DNA of 64,000 nt from Streptomyces sp. V4I2. Lineage in GTDB: Bacteria; Actinomycetota; Actinomycetes; Streptomycetales; Streptomycetaceae. The DNA is taken from assembly GCF_030817655.1 (NCBI RefSeq), contig NZ_JAUSZM010000003.1:2170001-2234000 (forward strand), given 5' to 3'. Position 1 is the first letter of the stretch. Each line of letters starts with the position of its first letter. Under the pieces are notes generated by a model that was not told where the DNA came from, did no database searches, and saw only the letters and a list, made by a program, of their open reading frames with translations. This document shows positions 62,998 to 64,000 of the stretch, piece by piece. The position numbers and the translations under genes were made by a program.

Positions 62998-64000
62998 TGT
63001 GCGGGGCCCTCCGTACTGATGAAGACGTTCTTGGTTTCGGTGAAGGCGGTCAGGGCGTCCGGGCCGAGTTCGCGGCCGAGGCCGGACTGCTTGAAGCCGC
63101 CGAAGGGCGTCCAGTAGCGGACGCTGGAGTGCGAGTTGACGGACAGGTTGCCCGCACGGACCGCCTGGGAGACGCGCAGGGCGCGGCCGACGTCCCGGGT
63201 CCAGATGGAGCCGGCGAGGCCGTAGTCGGTGGCGTTGGCCAGGGCCACGGCCTCCGCCTCGTCCTCGAAGGGCAGGACGACGGCGACCGGGCCGAAGACC
63301 TCCTCGACGGCCACGCGCGCGTGCGGGTCGACGCCGGTGAGGAGGGTGGGCGGGAACCAGAATCCGGGGCCTTCGGGGGCCTTGCCGCGGATGCCGTGCA
63401 GATCGTCCGTCACGTAGGAACGCACCCGTTCCAGCTGGACCTTGGAGATCAGCGGGCCCATCTGGGTCTGCTCGTCGGCCGGGTCGCCGACGCGGACCGA
63501 CTCGATCCCGGGGGCCAGCAGGTCGAGGAAGCGGTCGTAGGCGGAGCGCTGGACCAGGATGCGGGTGCGGGCGCAGCAGTCCTGGCCGGAGTTGTCGAGG
63601 AAGGCCATGGGAGCCGCCGCGGCGGCGGCTTCGAGGTCGGCGTCGGCGAAGACGATGTTGGGGCTCTTGCCGCCGAGTTCGAGGGTGACGCGCTTGAGCA
63701 GCGCGGAGCCCTTCGCCAGCACCTGTTTGCCCACGGCCGTCGACCCGGTGAAGACGATCTTCGCCACGCCGGGGTGCTCGACGAGCGCGTTGCCGGCGAC
63801 GGGACCGTGGCCGGGCAGTACCTGGAAGAGCCCTTCGGGCAGGCCCGCCTCCAGGGCGAGTTCGGCCAGCCGCAGGGCGGTCAGCGGGGTCGTCTCGGCG
63901 GGCTTGAGGATCACCGCGTTGCCCGCGGCGAGCGCCGGGGCGGTGCCCCAGGCCGCGATCGGCATCGGGAAGTTCCAGGGGGCGATGACGCCGACGACTC
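62994..64000 (-). CDS. Aldehyde dehydrogenase (N-terminal part beyond the window)
   Basis: About 335 C-terminal codons are present; the 5' end is cut off at 64000. Frame continues through APWNFPMPIAAWGTAPALAAGNAVILKP at the edge. Catalytic Glu in LELGGKSPNIVF, catalytic Cys in NSGQDCCART, cofactor-binding GSTAVGKQV and VFGPVAVVLPF. Oxidises an aldehyde to acid with NAD(P)+. Coupled to the SDR gene. If synteny holds, the substrate is an aldehyde from gamma-glutamylated ethanolamine or a polyamine (inference from memory of SCO1611-1613). Confidence 0.93.
   Translation of the reverse strand, partial: VVGVIAPWNFPMPIAAWGTAPALAAGNAVILKPAETTPLTALRLAELALEAGLPEGLFQVLPGHGPVAGNALVEHPGVAKIVFTGSTAVGKQVLAKGSALLKRVTLELGGKSPNIVFADADLEAAAAAAPMAFLDNSGQDCCARTRILVQRSAYDRFLDLLAPGIESVRVGDPADEQTQMGPLISKVQLERVRSYVTDDLHGIRGKAPEGPGFWFPPTLLTGVDPHARVAVEEVFGPVAVVLPFEDEAEAVALANATDYGLAGSIWTRDVGRALRVSQAVRAGNLSVNSHSSVRYWTPFGGFKQSGLGRELGPDALTAFTETKNVFISTEGPAQ

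Overview
The window is a piece of a Streptomyces chromosome. Four things point to this: very high G+C with strong third-position GC bias (which opens long spurious frames opposite real genes), frequent GTG starts, 4-bp ATGA/GTGA start-stop overlaps inside operons, and lineage-typical families (DUF58/MoxR modules, DUF2510, DUF1844, DUF1918, mycosin-like proteases, an NsdA-like regulator). From memory, gene order resembles Streptomyces coelicolor from roughly SCO1559 (metN) to SCO1612 (aldehyde dehydrogenase). That synteny was not checked by alignment.

Layout. 0-6.6 kb: methionine ABC transporter metN-metI (partial), a HAD phosphatase, two small membrane proteins, an acetyltransferase, a sigma-like protein, glycerophosphodiesterase glpQ1 with a candidate PHO box, and an acyltransferase. 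6.6-13.4 kb: a compact minus-strand block in the order small secreted protein, MoxR ATPase, DUF58, VWA membrane protein, membrane-anchored trypsin-like protease, OmpR-type response regulator, sensor kinase. 13.5-16.7 kb: TetR/MFS efflux pair and an aldo-keto reductase. 16.9-19.7 kb: argH and argG. 19.8-27.5 kb: an island of envelope and redox genes between the two arginine loci. It holds a frameshifted repeat protein, a PNPOx-like protein, a heme peroxidase, an L,D-transpeptidase-like protein, and a three-gene unit: ferric-reductase-like transmembrane flavocytochrome, triple FMN-binding-domain protein, ApbE flavin transferase. 27.6-32.5 kb: argCJBDR operon. 33-46 kb: secreted GH51 arabinofuranosidase, a degenerate histidine phosphatase, a MocR regulator divergent from an EamA exporter, a Tat-exported glycosidase-like protein, hydroxyacyl-CoA dehydrogenase, a Nudix protein, an NsdA-like TPR regulator and a PP2C phosphatase. 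46-53.6 kb: translation block infC-rpmI-rplT-rRNA methyltransferase-sensor kinase-pheS-pheT. 54-64 kb: SseB-like protein, class A beta-lactamase-like protein, mycosin with a proline-rich membrane partner, an amino acid deaminase/aldolase-like enzyme, a DUF2510 protein, and an SDR/aldehyde dehydrogenase pair that runs off the window.

How genes work together. ArgR (end of argCJBDR) probably controls both arginine loci through TGCAT-type boxes before argC and argG. The flavocytochrome probably carries cytosolic NAD(P)H electrons across the membrane to FMN groups that ApbE attaches to the triple-domain protein; the third domain is a 333-bp tandem duplication of the second with one mismatch in 305 bp. 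infC starts at an ATC codon behind a strong Shine-Dalgarno and a leader containing an intrinsic terminator, suggesting attenuation. Degenerate copies of a common Streptomyces short repeat lie at the 3' ends of several genes and form hairpins; a different repeat is inserted in frame in the HAD phosphatase. No CRISPR array, insertion sequence, prophage, tRNA or rRNA was seen.
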